Origin: Limnephilus marmoratus
Lineage: Eukaryota > Arthropoda > Insecta > Trichoptera > Limnephilidae
Direction of reading: 5' to 3'
Assembly: GCA_917880885.1 (NCBI GenBank)
Contig: OU862927.1
Location: forward strand, 36,669,571-36,733,570
DNA: 64,000 bases
The notes under the pieces are model-generated. The model ran no database searches. It worked only from the letters and a program-made list of their open reading frames with translations, and was not told the DNA's origin. Both the position numbers and the translations under genes were made by a program. How positions within the stretch are numbered: position 1 is the stretch's first letter; each line of letters starts with the position of its first letter. Below are positions 1 through 10,381 of this stretch, in pieces.

Positions 1-419
1 CGAATCCTGGCGTGTGCAAATAATTTGTATTATTTTACAATTAATTCATGTAGTGGGTATATTTGCGGCACGTTCCAAAATGGAAGATACTCTCAGTATC
101 GCTCTGGTGCAAAACCACCATTCACAATTAAAACATGTCTTGAAATGCTTTACCCGCGTTTGTTGACTAGATCTGAATATCCAGGTACTTCCCCATCATT
201 CTCTTCCCCAGCGTTCTCTTCCCCACTACCTTCAGCCTCACAACATACCCTAATCGGGGATGCAATAACGCCTGTCTCAACACAGGTAGACCCTAGTGAG
301 ACAGGCATCGAATAATATAATGTATACATGCCTTATATAGAACAATAAATAAATAATCTCACTGACTCCAGGCGGTTGATAACGGTTGGGACTCTTGTAC
401 GGTAGTCACATTAAAAAAA
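1..419 (+). mobile_element. T-SINE copy, cut by window edge
   Basis: The window opens inside a tRNA-derived SINE. The first bases (CGAATCC) match the end of the B box of the complete copy at 22118-22547. The body then follows the family: TTTGCGGCA, GGAAGATACTCTCAGTATCG, a pyrimidine-rich stretch, CAGCCTCACAACATA, then GACTCTTGTACGGTAGTCAC and a short A tail ending near 419. The copy is split near 269-353 by a separate short insertion. The reading of 25-315 as protein is a shadow of the repeat. Confidence 0.8.
269..353 (+). mobile_element. Short retro-insertion inside T-SINE
   Basis: About 85 bp here is absent from other T-SINE copies, which read straight from GGATGCCATA to GTCTCACTGGCTCC. 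The insert ends in AATAAATAAATAA and is bordered on both sides by AATAA, as expected for a 5'-truncated retroelement tail with a short target duplication. The family is not recognised. Confidence 0.55.
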
Positions 420-737
420 GTCTCGAAATAAACGATATCTCAGTGAAATCGGGCAACACAAATGAATTCTGGAAACTGCCATATTGGATTACTTAATCGT
501 ATTCTTGTTATTCAACAGATATTTATTACCTTCACAGAACAAAGCAGTTATATCACTAGATTAACGTTAATGAAGTCATAAATTTTACTATCGACAGAGC
601 TATTCAATATTGGTCTTTTATCAGCACATTATTTCCAAGCGGAAATGCTTTCTTTCGGCTAAGCTACAAAAAGCTTTCCGTGGATGAATGTATTATATAC
701 AATATAACAGCGATCGGCAATAGGCGGCCCGCGGGTT
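420..737. other. No feature recognised
   Basis: AT-rich unique-looking DNA. I see no gene or repeat in it. Confidence 0.5.
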
Positions 738-800
738 GAATGTGGCCCTCGAAGGGGGCTGAATGTGGCCCTCGAAGGGGGCTGAATGTGGCCCTCGAAA
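738..800. repeat. 23-bp tandem repeat, about 2.7 copies
   Basis: The unit GAATGTGGCCCTCGAAGGGGG plus CT occurs twice perfectly and a third time truncated and diverged (GAATGTGGCCCTCGAAAGAAG). The open frame on the minus strand here simply runs through the repeat. Confidence 0.9.
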
Positions 801-1004
801 GAAGCCCTGGCCTGCATGGCAAGAACGAACGATTATTTCTCCCCAACTTACTTGGCGCATCAGTCACAATAATTTTTTATCATATTTAGTTTTGGTGAAG
901 AAAACATAAACAAATAATCTGAGAATGTTTAAAATCCACTCACTTCCTTCGCTATGAGTGGAAAATGTTGCTTCTGCAATGATGAAGGACTAACTAGATT
1001 ATGA

Positions 1005-1417
1005 TTTGGGAGGTGGGTATGGGTAGATACCGCCGCCCCGGGAACCATTTATTGGATAACCAAAACCTTTGCCATAGGTCACCCCAAGTGGTTCGCTACG
1101 TTTGGTGACTTAGCCGGGGTGCCCGGGTTCATGGGGTGAGGTTTGTCTGGGTTTTAGCGGCGGATGCGTCTGCATCGGGAGAGAATGGTTGAGGGAGTCC
1201 CTTTGACTTCTCCAACTGTACTCTCTAGGATCATCGCCTTGCACTGCAGTGGGGGGGATGGATTCATACGTCTGTCACTTCTGGAAACACTGACCCCCAG
1301 ATTCTTACCCATCCGTAATACCACCCTTTTCGTTCCCAGAATTTTCTCTCCTTCCTTTCCTAAAAAGACCCTCCACACAGCATCACTAAAGATGAAGCCA
1401 ATGTAAAAAAAAAAACT
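1005..1417 (+). mobile_element. L-SINE, long subfamily, full length
   Basis: Begins ATTTGGGAGGTGGG, continues with TACCGCCGCCCCGGGAACC and the CACCCCAAGTGGTTCGCTACG block, and ends with CCCTCCACACAGCATC and an A tail at about 1405-1416. It carries the extra middle segment (around 1160-1300) absent from short-subfamily copies at 17.2, 20.7, 34.5 and 59.4 kb. The 3' hairpin is degraded here. The A tail is followed by ACTAG, also present just upstream (ACTAG near 991), a possible 5-bp target duplication. Confidence 0.8.
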
Positions 1418-1421
1418 AGTA

Positions 1422-1490
1422 GAGGATCGAACCAGCAACGCCTGAGTTGGAACCAATAACTGCCACGCTACCAACCGGTCGGTCGTGATA
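1422..1490 (-). repeat. tRNA-like SINE head or relic
   Basis: Read on the minus strand, the stretch contains GGTTGGTAGCGTGGC (A-box-like) and, about 35 nt later, GGTTCGATCCT (a good B box). No convincing acceptor stem closes around it, so it looks like a pol III promoter of a SINE rather than a working tRNA gene. It abuts the A tail of the L-SINE at 1005-1417. Confidence 0.45.
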
Positions 1491-2179
1491 TTTCAAAACA
1501 AACTACATATTTACATTTTTTTCGACTGCAGTGCATTCCAGTGTTTTCTGTCTTACTTTTTTTAACGGAGGGGGGGGGGAGGAGGGAAGCGTTGAAGAAA
1601 AATATACTTCAGGTCAGGAAATTGACACTATACAATGCTGCTAGGTCCGACACAAAGCACATAACAATGGGTGATCAGACGGGCAGTCACAAGCGCACTA
1701 ATTGAAACTAAACGCCGACGGTCACGTGCCCCTCCCCAAATAAATACATATTCACACGGGTCACCACCAAAACTAATTGCCGACCACTGCAATATACATT
1801 CATATGTTATATATATTCAATGCGGACTTTCGTAAACAAGGGTGATGTCACCGGTATAGAATTAGGGGCTGGTCACTGGACAGAATAGTTTCGAGTACAA
1901 TAATAATATACCCGTGAATAGCTTCATTAGCTTTGTGAATAAATATGTTATAACACTACCCGCAGATTGTGCATGATTTTGTGAGGTTAAACATAGAATA
2001 AGTATAATAGATTTGTACATGAAATTAATCGAATTGACGCCATTTTGGAATACCCAGCAAATTGGTTATTCTGCAGGTATTTATATCTGTTTGTGCGTTT
2101 TGAAAGACAACCCTTTTATATGAGAGTTTCGAACAGCTCTGGCCCACCAAAAAGGCTTTGAGAAGCAGCCTTAAGGCTC
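1491..2179. other. No feature recognised
   Basis: Mixed composition with a G-run near 1568-1585. No gene or repeat was recognised. Confidence 0.4.
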
Positions 2180-2562
2180 GATGACACAGAGCGAGTTTAC
2201 AAGCTACTATCTACTAAGTTTAAAAGCAGATAAATCGGCGAGTAAGATTGTGATGATGACACACAAAACTGTCCACTCGCTCAGTAGCGCAGGAAACTGA
2301 GCTTACAGTTGTGCTGCTAGCGCCAGTAGCGAGAATAACGACGCCTGCGTGAACTAATTCTGTCAGATCAGTCAAGCTATTTATTGGCAGCCATTTTGAA
2401 AACATAATTAAACCAATCACGAGTAAGCGTGTGGCGAGTAAAGTTGACGACCTTTCAACTTTTTTCGTAGATAGTCAACAATCTGCTAGTTAGTAAGTAA
2501 CACGATGACACATAGCGAGTTTACTAGCAGATAGTGAATTTCCCAGATAGTAGCTTGTTGTA
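2180..2562. repeat. Possible decayed DNA element
   Basis: CGATGACACAGAGCGAGTTTAC near 2180 recurs as CGATGACACATAGCGAGTTTAC near 2504. CAAGCTACTATCT near 2200 recurs inverted near 2552. Mixed direct and inverted subterminal repeats suggest a degenerate non-autonomous DNA transposon, but its ends are not clear. Confidence 0.35.
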
Positions 2563-2764
2563 ACTTGATAGGTCTCTCGCCTTTTCTTTTCTTACCCCGC
2601 GTTAAGGCAATTCAATATAGTTGTTATTATGGCACCAGCAAATGAACGAACCAGATTTTAACGCAAATTTAAAGAATCAGAAACTATCAATGGTAATCTA
2701 ATCACCATACAGAATAGAAATGGCTTTAGTCTGTGTATTTGGTAACCAGACGTGAACAGCCAGG

Positions 2765-2880
2765 TTCAAAATTCTTTTCTTCGTCTTCTTTTCCTCCCAA
2801 CATCCTTCAGTCTTCCAATATATCCCAATTGAGGATTTCATAACATCACTGGTTCCAGACGGTTGGATTTTGCAGTTGTT
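2765..2880 (+). mobile_element. T-SINE 3' fragment, diverged
   Basis: Contains the pyrimidine-rich stretch followed by CCCAATTGAGGAT and ACTGGTTCCAGACGG, which align with the T-SINE 3' region. Head and A tail are missing. Confidence 0.6.
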
Positions 2881-4497
2881 TTGACATTTTTAAGCAATGA
2901 AGTGAACATAATTAGGTAACAATAGCTTTTACCTGATTTTTAAAAGTACTTTGTAAGGAAATACGTAAACTATATGGAAGAAATTTATTTTGGATATTGA
3001 AATTATAAAGAAACCCATTAATAGTGTCATCGTTTCGAGAGTATTCGTGAAACTTGAATCAAACAATTTTATGTCATCGTGAAAAGTTTTCTAAAAGATG
3101 TAAAAATGAGAAAACCCCCTTTAACGCAATTTAAGAACCGTTTATAACGTTTCGACTGCTTGGTGTGTACCCATTTTGTAAACCTCATCAACACTTCAAA
3201 TTTCCTCTGTTTCTACCACACCTACTTAATATAATTGTAAGTAAAGTAGAGTCTGTCAAATAAGAGTACAAAATATAAAAAAATTGTGTTCTACAAAGTG
3301 ATTGGCTTCCATTTAATTTAACATAAATTTGAATTTAACGGTAGGTAGAAAGGATGAATCATTAATGGTGAGTTTAGTTACACTACTTTTAGATCTGAAC
3401 GAGTTAAATATATTCAGATCTAAAATTAGAGACATGATCTAAAGCCTGGACAACGCTAGTAGGTACTTAAGCTACTATTAAATAAATGCGAATGATTTTT
3501 AAAGTGTGCTTTATATTTTATTACAATATCGTTATTCTTCATTATGTTAACATAAAATTGTAAAGATATAATAAGAATATTAATAATAATATAACACGCA
3601 ATTCTAATTTGAGATCAGTGGAATAAAAAAATATTTTTTTCACTTTTATGCCTTTTTAATTTTTAATTAAAATGTAGGTTACACAGCTTTAGACTAACAC
3701 TATGATTATATTTTTGGTGTTGCCGTTTGAACGACGTGGCGCCCTCCTATGTTTTCTACTCTTATTTGACAGACTGTAAGTGCACATATTTAACGAAATG
3801 GAATATATTAATTTGTTTATTTTGCAGTAAGTACTGCGCATTTTACTAAAATTATTTGTAAGCAGGTATTTAACAATAATGGATGGTAGGTTCATTGAAC
3901 ATATTTATAAAAGTAGCTTTGAGAAGTTTAAACGTTCAACAACCTGCAAAGATTGCAAGGCTTGCGGAATATTTATATTTCAAGTACGAATATAATAAGT
4001 TATGATTATTATAATAAATAAATATACAGCGACATGTTTGGAAGCGTACAACTTCCCACGGGCTGAAAATTATTAACTACTCGTTTCTACTATACATAGA
4101 TAGGACTCAAGTGGTTCGTTTGAAACGATATTATTAAATATTCGTAAATATATATATATATTGATTACAAAAATTCCACCTAGTGCAATAAAGAGTGATA
4201 AAATATCCAATATTAATTATTCAATAACTGCACTCTAGCCCTGAATTAAAATTTACATAATAATACGAACTGCCATCATTTATGTAACTAGAGTAGTGAT
4301 ACAACAAATTCATTTGAATAATAATTTTATTGCTGTTATTTATTTCTATTGGCTTGAAGTAGACAAGTTCAGGAACATCTGGCAAATCATACATAAAACT
4401 ATGATATAAATCAACCTTATTGAAAGTGTCATATTGTCGGTTAGGATTCGTCCTTAATGATATGAAAAGCCATTTCAGATGCATTCTTGTATCCTAT
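2881..4497. other. No feature recognised
   Basis: AT-rich DNA with no coherent open frame and no repeat relationship I could detect by eye. The short minus-strand frames at 3689-3895 and 4221-4484 show no recognisable motif or composition supporting coding. Confidence 0.4.
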
Positions 4498-5210
4498 CGG
4501 GTAGCTGTTGTCGTTAAGGGCTAACCTATGATAGAACAATGCACCGTAAATAGCTTTTCAGCTCTTTTTAGGTAAGGACTGCAACCAACAGTTGATATGA
4601 GAAATGATAGTGCACTTTACATCGCTTTTAAGAGAGTTTCAGGTAAGGACACCAACTAACTGTTGAAATGAGAAATGATAATGCACTTATCTCTTCTAAA
4701 ATAGTTTTACTTTTAACTAATCGTTGAAATGCGAAATGAAAATGCTCTTTATATCGCTTTTAAGAGAGTTTTAAGTAAGGACAGCTGGAAATGAGAAATG
4801 ATTATGCTCTTTATATCGCTTTTAAGAGAGTTTTAGGCATGGACAGCAACTAACCGTTGATATGAGAAGTGATATAATTAACGTTATATCGCTTTTAAGA
4901 TAGTTATAGGTAAAGCCAGCTTTAACCGTTGATATGAGAAGTGATAATGCGCTTTATATCGATTTAAGATAGTTATAGGTAAGGCCAGCAACTAATCGTA
5001 ATTATGAGAAGAGAAAATATACATTACATAGCTTTTAAAAAATAGTTTTAGGTAAGGACAGCAACTAACCGTTGATCTGAGAAGTGATAATGCACTTTTA
5101 ACTTTATATCGCTTTTAAGACAGCAACTAACCGTTGACATGAGAAGTAATAATGCACTTTATACCGCTTTTAAGAGTTTTAGGTAAGAACGACATTTAAC
5201 CGACGATATG
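4498..5210 (+). repeat. Tandem array of about 75-bp units
   Basis: Roughly nine degenerate units share GGTAAGGACAGCAACTAACC, GTTGATATGAGAAGTGATAATGC and TTTATATCGCTTTTAAGA. Units differ by substitutions and small deletions, so the array is old. The same motif appears inverted at 5515-5850, which makes the whole region a large imperfect foldback around the 5211-5495 unit. Confidence 0.85.
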
Positions 5211-5495
5211 CAGAAAAAAATCGCAAAGTATGCTCCAAAAATTATTATAAACACGTTTGTTTCAGTTATTTTACAAGTTATGTCTATGAAAAGATTCACA
5301 GTGTTTCATTAAATGCTGTTTAAGACAACCCCCGCGAGATTTTTGCTCTATTTTAAACGAGTCGTGTTTTTTTAACATTTTCACAATTTTCGCATTGATT
5401 TTGTCGCTTTAAATACTAGCGCTTTCCTCTATCATTCGTAATTTCATATCTCTCTATCTTCTTCTTTTTGAGCCCGGTTGCGGCGCCTTAACAAT
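5211..5495 (+). repeat. Dispersed 280-bp unit, copy 1
   Basis: From AAAAAAATCGCAAAGTATGC to GAGCCCGGTTGCGGCGCCTTAAC this segment is closely repeated in the same orientation at about 30510-30793. Both end in a CCCGGTTGC motif. No open frame is present, so this is probably part of a non-autonomous transposon of unknown family. Confidence 0.8.
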
Positions 5496-5514
5496 AAGGT
5501 TGATTATTTTATAA

Positions 5515-5850
5515 GAGTGCGTAAACTTTACTAACGCAAAGCCTTCTAAAGCCTTTAAAGTGCTTTCTCATATTAGTGTCCATTAGTTATTGTCTTTACC
5601 GAAAATCTCAATAGTTTAAAAGTGCATTCCAATATCAACTTTCTTAAAATATATCTTTCAGTTCTATTGTTGTCTTTATCAACACAAAGCCTTTTAAAGT
5701 GCGTTTTCATATTAGTATCCTTTAGTTGCTGTCTTTACCAAAAATCTTAATAGTTTAAAAGTGTGTTCTAATATCATATTTTACTATCCTATCCTTATTA
5801 TTTTACTGTGCATTCTCAAATACATCGGTTAGTTATTGCACTAAGGGAAA
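5515..5850 (-). repeat. Inverted arm of the 75-bp array
   Basis: TTAGTTGCTGTCTTTACC and AAAGCCTTTTAAAGTGCG are reverse complements of the array motif at 4498-5210. About three diverged units are visible. Confidence 0.7.
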
Positions 5851-6482
5851 CTACTCTATATGGACAGAAACTCGCTGAGGGAACTGCCTAGCGATTCCGT
5901 ATTTTTTGCGAGATCGTTATTGGATAACGGACGTTATCTTCTGTCAGATTTGTGTGATTTTTGCGTCACATATTGTTTAGATCGATTTAAACATAAATTC
6001 CTGCAAGTACGCATGATTATTTACTCATTTAATGCACGTTGTACATAGAAAACGCAAATAAGAGTCATAAAAATCACACAAATCTGACAGGAGATTACGT
6101 CCGTTATCCAATAACGATCTCACAAAAAATACGGAATCGCTAGGCTGGTAGGCCTACTAACGGGACACTGCCATCTCAGGAGACACATTAGGAATGGAAA
6201 TCACCAATAGATGTAGAAAATGTGAAGAGGATGAAGAGACTCCAATTCACTTATGGTGCCAATGTCCTGCCCTGGTGGGAACTAGGCTCAGATATCTGGG
6301 GAGACATGTTGTAGAACCAGAAGATCTAGCCACATATCCAATGACAACTCTGATGAACTTTATTAAAGGGACTAGGTTATTGTTAAAGGATTGAGGTAAA
6401 ATGGGAGAAAGTACAATGGGTCCATGTCCTAAGTACTCACGAGAACTAATGGTAAACCGTCTCCGCTTTAAAATAAAATAAA
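5845..6482 (+). pseudogene. LINE C-terminal remnant with CCHC-like motif
   Basis: After a hairpin insertion at 5887-6144 is discounted, the frame joins around LRELVGLLTGHCHLRRH, a signature of the region after the RNase H domain in insect non-LTR retrotransposons of the R1/I/LOA type. A frameshift follows, then 6194-6394 reads MEITNRCRKCEEDEETPIHL, with a C-x2-C...H-x4-C cluster (CRKCEEDEETPIHLWCQC), and LGRHVVEPEDL, ending in a stop at 6392-6394. A short 3' UTR runs to an AAAATAAAATAAAA tail near 6482. Upstream reverse-transcriptase and endonuclease domains are absent, so this is a 5'-truncated dead copy. Which clade it belongs to is uncertain. Confidence 0.75.
5887..6144. mobile_element. 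Hairpin MITE, 258 bp, CTG duplication
   Basis: The terminal inverted repeats are about 80 bp: CCTAGCGATTCCGTATTTTT at the left and its complement ending CGGAATCGCTAGG at the right. The left arm also carries GCGAGATCGTTATTGGATAA. The 3-bp target CTG is present at 5884-5886 and 6145-6147, and removing one copy restores the LINE reading frame. The long arms fold into a near-perfect hairpin. A 3-bp duplication would fit PIF/Harbinger-like or CACTA-like groups, but the terminal bases do not settle the superfamily. Confidence 0.9.
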
Positions 6483-7140
6483 AATATTGCAATAACCTAA
6501 AAAAATGTTAAAATCATACGAATGATATACATAGTGTATTTAATTTCATACGTAGGTACGGAGTGGGAGGCAAATCACCTACAAACTGATCTCATCATTT
6601 TGGCTTCTTCGACCCGAACACATGTTTCTCCCACCTATAATATTTAATGAACTCCCATTTCCTCTAACCTTCGATTTCATCCGTACACATACATTACGTA
6701 AAGTAGTGAACAGTACCTCATTATTATGAGTGAGCCCACCTGATTAACATGACTGAAAACGTTTAAGAGCTATTTATTACCAGTTAAGCGATATTTTAAA
6801 CCGCCATATCTAACGACGAGACATCATACTATTTGTCTGACATATTTTTCAATTGTTGTATAAGATTTTTTGTGATGAAATCTCGGACGAAGACTGAAAG
6901 AAATAATTACTTCCACTATAAATTTTCTTAAATCTTCCACTTACTCGTCACCTTTTAGCTTTACAACATTCTCCATATTACTCCAATTAAGGATGATATA
7001 TGTATATTCCCATTAACAGAGGATAGTTAGGACTTTTTTCGGTATTCGCATAAAACTTTAAATGTCATCAAAGCTTTTTGATTTTAAAATCTTGTCGATA
7101 AAATATATTAAATAGTTATAGAGTAGATACAATTAACGTG
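6483..7140. other. No feature recognised
   Basis: No gene or repeat was recognised in this AT-rich stretch. Confidence 0.4.
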
Positions 7141-7655
7141 TACAAATAAAATGATTTATTTATGTAAAACAAAACAAACATTAATCATTAATTAATTAAT
7201 TAATACGAACAATATTAATTAATAAATAAATTAAATTAATAATCAGATAATTAATTAAATTAATTAACAGACATCATAAATAATATAAATAAACATAATT
7301 TATATCCATAAATAAAATAAATTGATAAATCAAAGAATGTGAATAAAATAAATAAATAAATATTTAATCCAAATAAAATAAATTAATTCTTATTAAAAAA
7401 AAATAATGCCTTAAATCAAATACACTAATTAAATCAATATCGATTAATAAAATTTACACATTAAATAATCTAAATAAAAATGATAAATTAATTAGTATAA
7501 ATAAAATTGATTAATTAATTAATATAAATAATTAATACCGGTCAATTACTTAATTAATATTAATAAAATTCACACATTAATTAATCTAAATATTATAAAT
7601 GAATTAATATAAATAAAATTAATTAATTAATTAATAAAAATAACACATAACAACA
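7141..7655. repeat. TTAAT/AAATA low-complexity block
   Basis: About 500 bp is almost entirely permutations of TTAATTAA, AAATAAAAT and ATAAATAA, with very few G or C. It directly adjoins the 3' side of the minus-strand SINE at 7656-7930, so it may be an expanded SINE tail. Confidence 0.85.
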
Positions 7656-7930
7656 AAATACAACGTAGGTACTGATGTTTCATATTATTATTCAAGTTCC
7701 CTCATACAGCACTCCACAAGCCATACGTACATAGTTTCCTGCACAGTTCGTCCCTTTAATAGTTTGCACGTAGACAAGTTATTTGTGCTTAGAGTATTTT
7801 GTACTCTGAACATAGTTAGTTGAGAGACCTACGGGAGAGTTCAGGGTCGGCTAGTCCGGGCTTCGAACCCCAGACCAGAGGCTCGCATGCGGGCGCTTGT
7901 CCAATGAACCAAGCAACCAATCATTACTAG
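7656..7930 (-). mobile_element. tRNA-derived SINE, second family
   Basis: On the minus strand, TTGGTTCATTGGACAAGCG (A-box region) is followed by CTCTGGTCTGGGGTTCGAAGCC, containing the B box GGTTCGAAGCC. A roughly 190-bp unique body follows and runs into the AT-rich block. The head differs from the T-SINE head, so this is a separate family. I see no other copy in the window. Confidence 0.65.
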
Positions 7931-8348
7931 AAAATTACTATTCGATAGATAAGCAAGTTAAACGTTCTGAGATTTCAGGGCCGTTTGTAATATCACTTTT
8001 ACACCCACATTATCATTACTCGTGTGGATAAAACAAAATCATGTTTTCTTAAGCATACATTAATTATAAATTAATTAATTACGTAAATAAACGGTTAAAA
8101 ATAAATGTACAGCATTACATCCTAGCTGCTAGCATTATAGCTGTTTAATCTTCTGTAAACTCTGACAGATTCCGTTTTTTAAATAAATCTACATAATTAA
8201 ATGAATACAAATAACTTGGTAAAATACCACCATATATAATCAATTATAAAAAAACATGTTTCGAATACAAAGTTTTCTTCGTCAAGATAAGATTAATATA
8301 TGAAAACGAAGACGAAGAAAACATTGCTTTCGAAACGTTGATAATATT

Positions 8349-8586
8349 TTCGTTATTTGTTTTTGGGGTGTTATGCCGTGTTGCGCTACCTCCTTCTTTA
8401 GCCAACGTTTCGGACATCGTTGCAGTGGACGTTTCGGACATCACACATCTACCGGATCTGCCCTGATGATAGACACTGCAACGATGTCCGAAACGTTGGC
8501 TAAAGAAGGAGGTAGCGCAACACGGCATTACACCCCAAAAACAAATAACGAAAATACTTTTGGCCGTGAAATCTTAAAACGTATGT
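8349..8586 (+). mobile_element. Hammerhead-like hairpin retroelement, 238 bp
   Basis: The element is flanked by a perfect 15-bp duplication, AACGTTGATAATATT, at 8334-8348 and 8587-8601. Its 5' part (8349-8427) is the inverted complement of its 3' part (8474-8555). The centre carries CTGATGA (8463-8469) and GAAA (8490-8493), separated by a small stem GACA/TGTC. TGCC (8459-8462) can pair with GGCA (8524-8527), and GTTGGCTA (8495-8502) with TAGC-G-CAAC (8513-8521). This is the three-stem hammerhead layout, although the expected cleavage triplet is not canonical. Related copies or pieces lie at 39142, 56437, 60655 and 62377. Long variable target duplications suggest target-primed insertion, as for Penelope-like or retrozyme elements. 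Confidence 0.75.
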
Positions 8587-8699
8587 AACGTTGATAATAT
8601 TGATTGAATAGTAGTGTCTTTACAAAGTTATTTGTTTTCATTTAATTAAAAATGATGCCACAAAGTGTATTTGCAAAATTTGAAAAATAAATCTATTTT

Positions 8700-9091
8700 A
8701 TTTTCGATTTTGATTATTATGAGTGGCACGCGAGCTGTTTGAAAACTGAATGTATGGAATGCGAAAGGGGGGAAGGGGGAGGGGAATTCGGGTAGCATGT
8801 TCGCGGGAGTGGGGAGGGGAACCAGGGAGGGGAAGGGGAACCTGGGAGTTGGGAGGGGGACCTGGGAGGGGGGACGGGAACTCGGGAGGGGGGGTTCGCG
8901 GGACGGGGGAAGAGGGGGAGTGGAGTGCGGAGAGGGAAAGGTGGAGGAGACGGAGTGGGAACGCGGGAGAGGAAGGGGACGCAGGAGAAGAAGGGGAGGC
9001 GGAAGGGGAACGGGACGAATGGGAAAGGACACGCAGGGAGAAACAATTTCTTTATTAAATGGCATAGCAACGCATGCCGGGTACCAGCTAG
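8700..9091 (+). mobile_element. Helitron family A, 5' truncated, G-rich
   Basis: Starts in GTGGCACGCGAGCTGTTTGA, shared with copies at 23.2, 59.2 and 62.0 kb. A roughly 260-bp purine-rich tract full of GGGGA and GGGAGGGG runs follows, then CGCATGCCGGGTACCAGCTAG ending at 9091, a CTAG Helitron 3' end. The long frames on both strands here (up to 139 aa) arise from lack of stop codons in the purine tract and are not genes. Confidence 0.75.
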
Positions 9092-10381
9092 TTTAATTTA
9101 AAATTGATTGAAGTGTCCATATCACACCAAGTTCCTTGATTATTTCCGGCATTGCGTTTGATATCACCAAATTTCTAATCAAGTACAGAGTATATCGGAC
9201 TGTACAGTGTACGTGTGTAGTGTAGATAGTTGAGAATTTCACCAAGGTCGAAAGCAGTGGACACAGAACAACGTAACACCAAACGATTAACTCAGTTTCG
9301 TAATAGAGTAATTAGTCAATTTAGAAATGAATTCATGGATTAAATTAATTCGAATGTTTCCTGGTATGCCATGTTTCTTTTATCTAAGTGATATTGTTTT
9401 ATACAGGGTGTCTGTCTATTACTTAATGAATGGGTAATAGAGCATGTAAAAGGAGACATAAAATTGACATCTAATGAAAAATCTCATTTTTAGTAGTTTA
9501 CGCTTGGTAAGGACCGGCTCGAAGGACCAAATAATGGTATCGCAAATGCGACACGTGGAGTGGACTGTATCAATATATTAAAAAAAATGCTATGCTTGTG
9601 AATACTTTGACACAACTATGGGGAATGGTAAACAGATGAATGGGAAAGGAAACTGACTTACCCCTTATGGTTGATGTTCGGCTCAATATTATGGGTCTGA
9701 GGGAGCACTAAGGTCACTCACTGCACAAGCTTCCATAAACTGGTCGATGTTATATAAAACTGAGAGAATAATGATGTTCGTTGCACAGCTTCTTTTAACA
9801 GACTGACGGACATATTGATTTTATTGTTGTACGGTAGGTAATATTGTCAGTAGGGACAGGTAATTGTGGTAAAAAAGGGATGGGTAGAAAAATGGAACAA
9901 GGTATATAGATAGGTATACATAGTTGCGTCAACAACGCTTATGTTTTATATAAATTAATTAACCATTCTATTTTAATTCTACTCAATGGAAACGGTAGAA
10001 AATATTTAATTAATCCAAAGCCATTTCTTTTATATTTATAATGTAACTCGATTATTAGTAAAGATTAATCGAAAATAGGGATTTGGCATTAATATTTGCT
10101 TTATTTTTTTTCCATTCCCTTACCTTACCTACATTTAGAAAAAAGTTATAAAAATAGGTGGGTAATAATTCAGACATCATTTTTATAGCGCTCTTTTTGT
10201 GAAATATCAAAATAAAACCTCAAAATCGTTAAACCAGCTTGACTACCCGGCTTCGCCCGAGTCTTAGCATATTTTTTGTACAAAACCTTTTTCTTATTAA
10301 GTATTAAAAATATGGAAAAAAAAACAAATTTTTTGACTTCATTATCTTTCTTACAGATACGTTTTTGTCTTACATCTTGTA
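9092..10381. other. No confident feature
   Basis: ATACAGGGTGTCTGTC near 9402 resembles the start of some insect transposons, but no partner end was found. ACCCGGCTTCGCCCGAGTC near 10244 resembles the GC hairpin near Helitron ends. No gene is visible. Confidence 0.35.

Noticed and set aside
8646..9096. Long overlapping frames on both strands (up to 139 codons, proline-rich or glycine/arginine-rich)
   Set aside because: They run through the purine-rich Helitron tract, which lacks stop codons by composition. The same occurs at 23285-23644 and 59592-60064.
9402..9900. Transposon starting ATACAGGGTGTCTG
   Set aside because: No matching inverted or poly-A end was found, and the resemblance to 19100-19380 is too weak to define an element.
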